DNA from: Sphingobium scionense | Lineage (GTDB): Bacteria; Pseudomonadota; Alphaproteobacteria; Sphingomonadales; Sphingomonadaceae | DNA length: 64,000 nucleotides | Assembly: GCF_014197035.1 (NCBI RefSeq) | Contig: NZ_JACIEU010000015.1 | Coordinates: 62,001-126,000 of the forward strand | Direction of reading: 5' to 3' | Shown here: piece after piece, positions 63,309-64,000 of the stretch | Numbering within the stretch: position 1 is the stretch's first letter | Layout of the letters: each line of letters opens with the position of its first letter | Translations under genes and position numbers: made by a program | Notes under the pieces: generated by a model | Databases searched by the model: none | Seen by the model: only the letters and a program-made list of their open reading frames with translations | What the model was told of the DNA's origin: nothing

Positions 63309-63920
63309 CTAGCCAGCGAGCGCGGGGCGTTCGGGCGGCGTGATCGTGAAGAAAGGCAGGGCGTGGTGGACGATCCAGCCGATCGTCGCGGCATAGACGA
63401 TGGTGCCGACACCCACCGTGCCACCCATCATCCAGCCGGTCGCCAGCACGGCGATCTCGATGCCGGTGCGCACCCACTTGACCGGCCAGCCGTTGCGGCG
63501 GCACAGGCCCGTCATCAACCCGTCGCGTGGCCCCGGACCAAGGCCGGCCCCTATATAGGCGCCACCGGCAATGCCATTCAGTATGATCCCCGCACCCAGC
63601 CAGACGGCGCGCATCGCATAGCCGTCCGGCGTCGGCAGATAGTGGAGGCTGATGTCCACCGCCGTGCCGATTACCAGGATGTTGCAGACGGTGCCGATCC
63701 CCGGCCGCTGCCGCAATGGCCACCAGAGCAGCAGCACGACCGCACCGATCAGGTTTACCGTCATGCCGAAGCTCAGCCCCAGTTTCGGCGCCAGCCCCTG
63801 ATGCAACACGTCCCAGGGATCGAGCCCCAGATTGGCGCGCAGCATCAGCGCCATGGCGAAGCCGTAAAGCACAAGGCCCCAGAAGAGCTGGAAGAGGCGG
63901 CGGGTCATCATCATGGGCAT
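63309..63920 (-). CDS. YczE family membrane protein
   Basis: 203-aa integral membrane protein with about five helices. RLFQLFWGLVLYGFAMALMLRANLGLDPWDVLHQGLA is the YczE/YitT-like N-terminal signature and GAGLGPGPRDGLMTGL is conserved. Transport function is unproven. In many bacteria this gene lies next to a MocR-type regulator gene; the upstream DNA here (63934-64000) has operator-like repeats and such a gene may start just beyond the window. Confidence 0.85.
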   Translation of the reverse strand: MPMMMTRRLFQLFWGLVLYGFAMALMLRANLGLDPWDVLHQGLAPKLGLSFGMTVNLIGAVVLLLWWPLRQRPGIGTVCNILVIGTAVDISLHYLPTPDGYAMRAVWLGAGIILNGIAGGAYIGAGLGPGPRDGLMTGLCRRNGWPVKWVRTGIEIAVLATGWMMGGTVGVGTIVYAATIGWIVHHALPFFTITPPERPALAG

Positions 63921-63933
63921 CAGACCTAGTCTA

Positions 63934-63992
63934 ATTGGCCTTTTACAAAAGGACCAATGGCGCGTAAGTGGCCTTCAAATTGCTCTGATTGG
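63934..63992. promoter_or_regulatory. Operator-like repeats upstream of the YczE gene
   Basis: ATTGGCCTTTT (63934-63944) and AAAAGGACCAAT (63947-63958) form an inverted repeat with one extra base. GGCCTT recurs at 63970-63975 and TCTNATTGG occurs at 63930 and 63984. Repeated half-sites of this kind are typical of MocR/GntR-type regulators (inference). Confidence 0.45.
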
Positions 63993-64000
63993 ATTGATCG

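Overview
The window is chromosomal DNA of a sphingomonad-type alphaproteobacterium (order Sphingomonadales, Sphingobium-like; the genus is inference). The evidence is high GC, compact same-strand operons joined by ATGA-type overlaps, a TonB-dependent receptor, sphingomonad-type small conserved proteins (DUF1491, DUF3576, DUF6489 families), an alphaproteobacterial LexA box (GTTC-N7-GTTC) and the alphaproteobacterial origin gene order hemE / oriC / ppsR-maf-aroE-coaE-dnaQ. I see no rRNA, tRNA, CRISPR array, transposase or prophage.

Layout. 1-1.4 kb: hemJ (cut by the window edge) and hemE, leftward. 1.43-1.71 kb: the probable chromosomal replication origin, with four perfect DnaA boxes, an AT-rich tract and eight GANTC (CcrM) sites. 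1.7-7.4 kb: rightward ppsR, maf, aroE, coaE, dnaQ, hpf, ptsN, a thioesterase and a DUF1491 gene. 7.5-13.5 kb: a cell-wall hydrolase, mmcB behind an SOS box, an orphan gene, an ankyrin protein, a Sco-type protein, YcgN, a YgjP-type protease, TrhO and the PdeM phosphoesterase. 13.6-19.4 kb: a TonB-dependent receptor, YggS, a ThiE-like protein, two small enzymes and an unknown probable outer-membrane protein. 19.6-29.6 kb: DUF3576 lipoprotein, leuS, lptE, holA, msrB, a class A penicillin-binding protein, an aspartyl protease and rho. 29.7-33.3 kb: a TerC/YjbE protein, a PhyH-type oxygenase, a quinone reductase and a dienelactone hydrolase.

33.4-39.3 kb is the mnmE-mnmG-rsmG-parA-parB segregation and tRNA-modification cluster. 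It contains two strong parS sites and a degenerate one, and weaker parS-like sites lie at 31.1 and 57.5 kb. With oriC about 36 kb away, this is the origin-proximal segregation region. 39.3-50.5 kb: pepN, a four-gene Mla-type lipid transport operon, a HAD phosphatase, an AsmA-like protein, and a 2-hydroxyacid dehydrogenase whose start overlaps the stop of a PLP enzyme of the cystathionine gamma-synthase family.

50.8-53.7 kb is the most accessory-looking part. A secreted sulfatase with a serine-type active site is followed by the radical-SAM anaerobic sulfatase maturase able to process serine, but the sulfatase frame is broken near 53,330. 53.9-64 kb: an Lhr-type ligase-associated helicase (its usual partner pdeM is 40 kb away), a DJ-1/PfpI protein, a lipoprotein, tag, gyrB, an SH3-type lipoprotein, a DUF1993 gene, an NHL beta-propeller protein and a YczE-type membrane protein with an operator-like upstream region.
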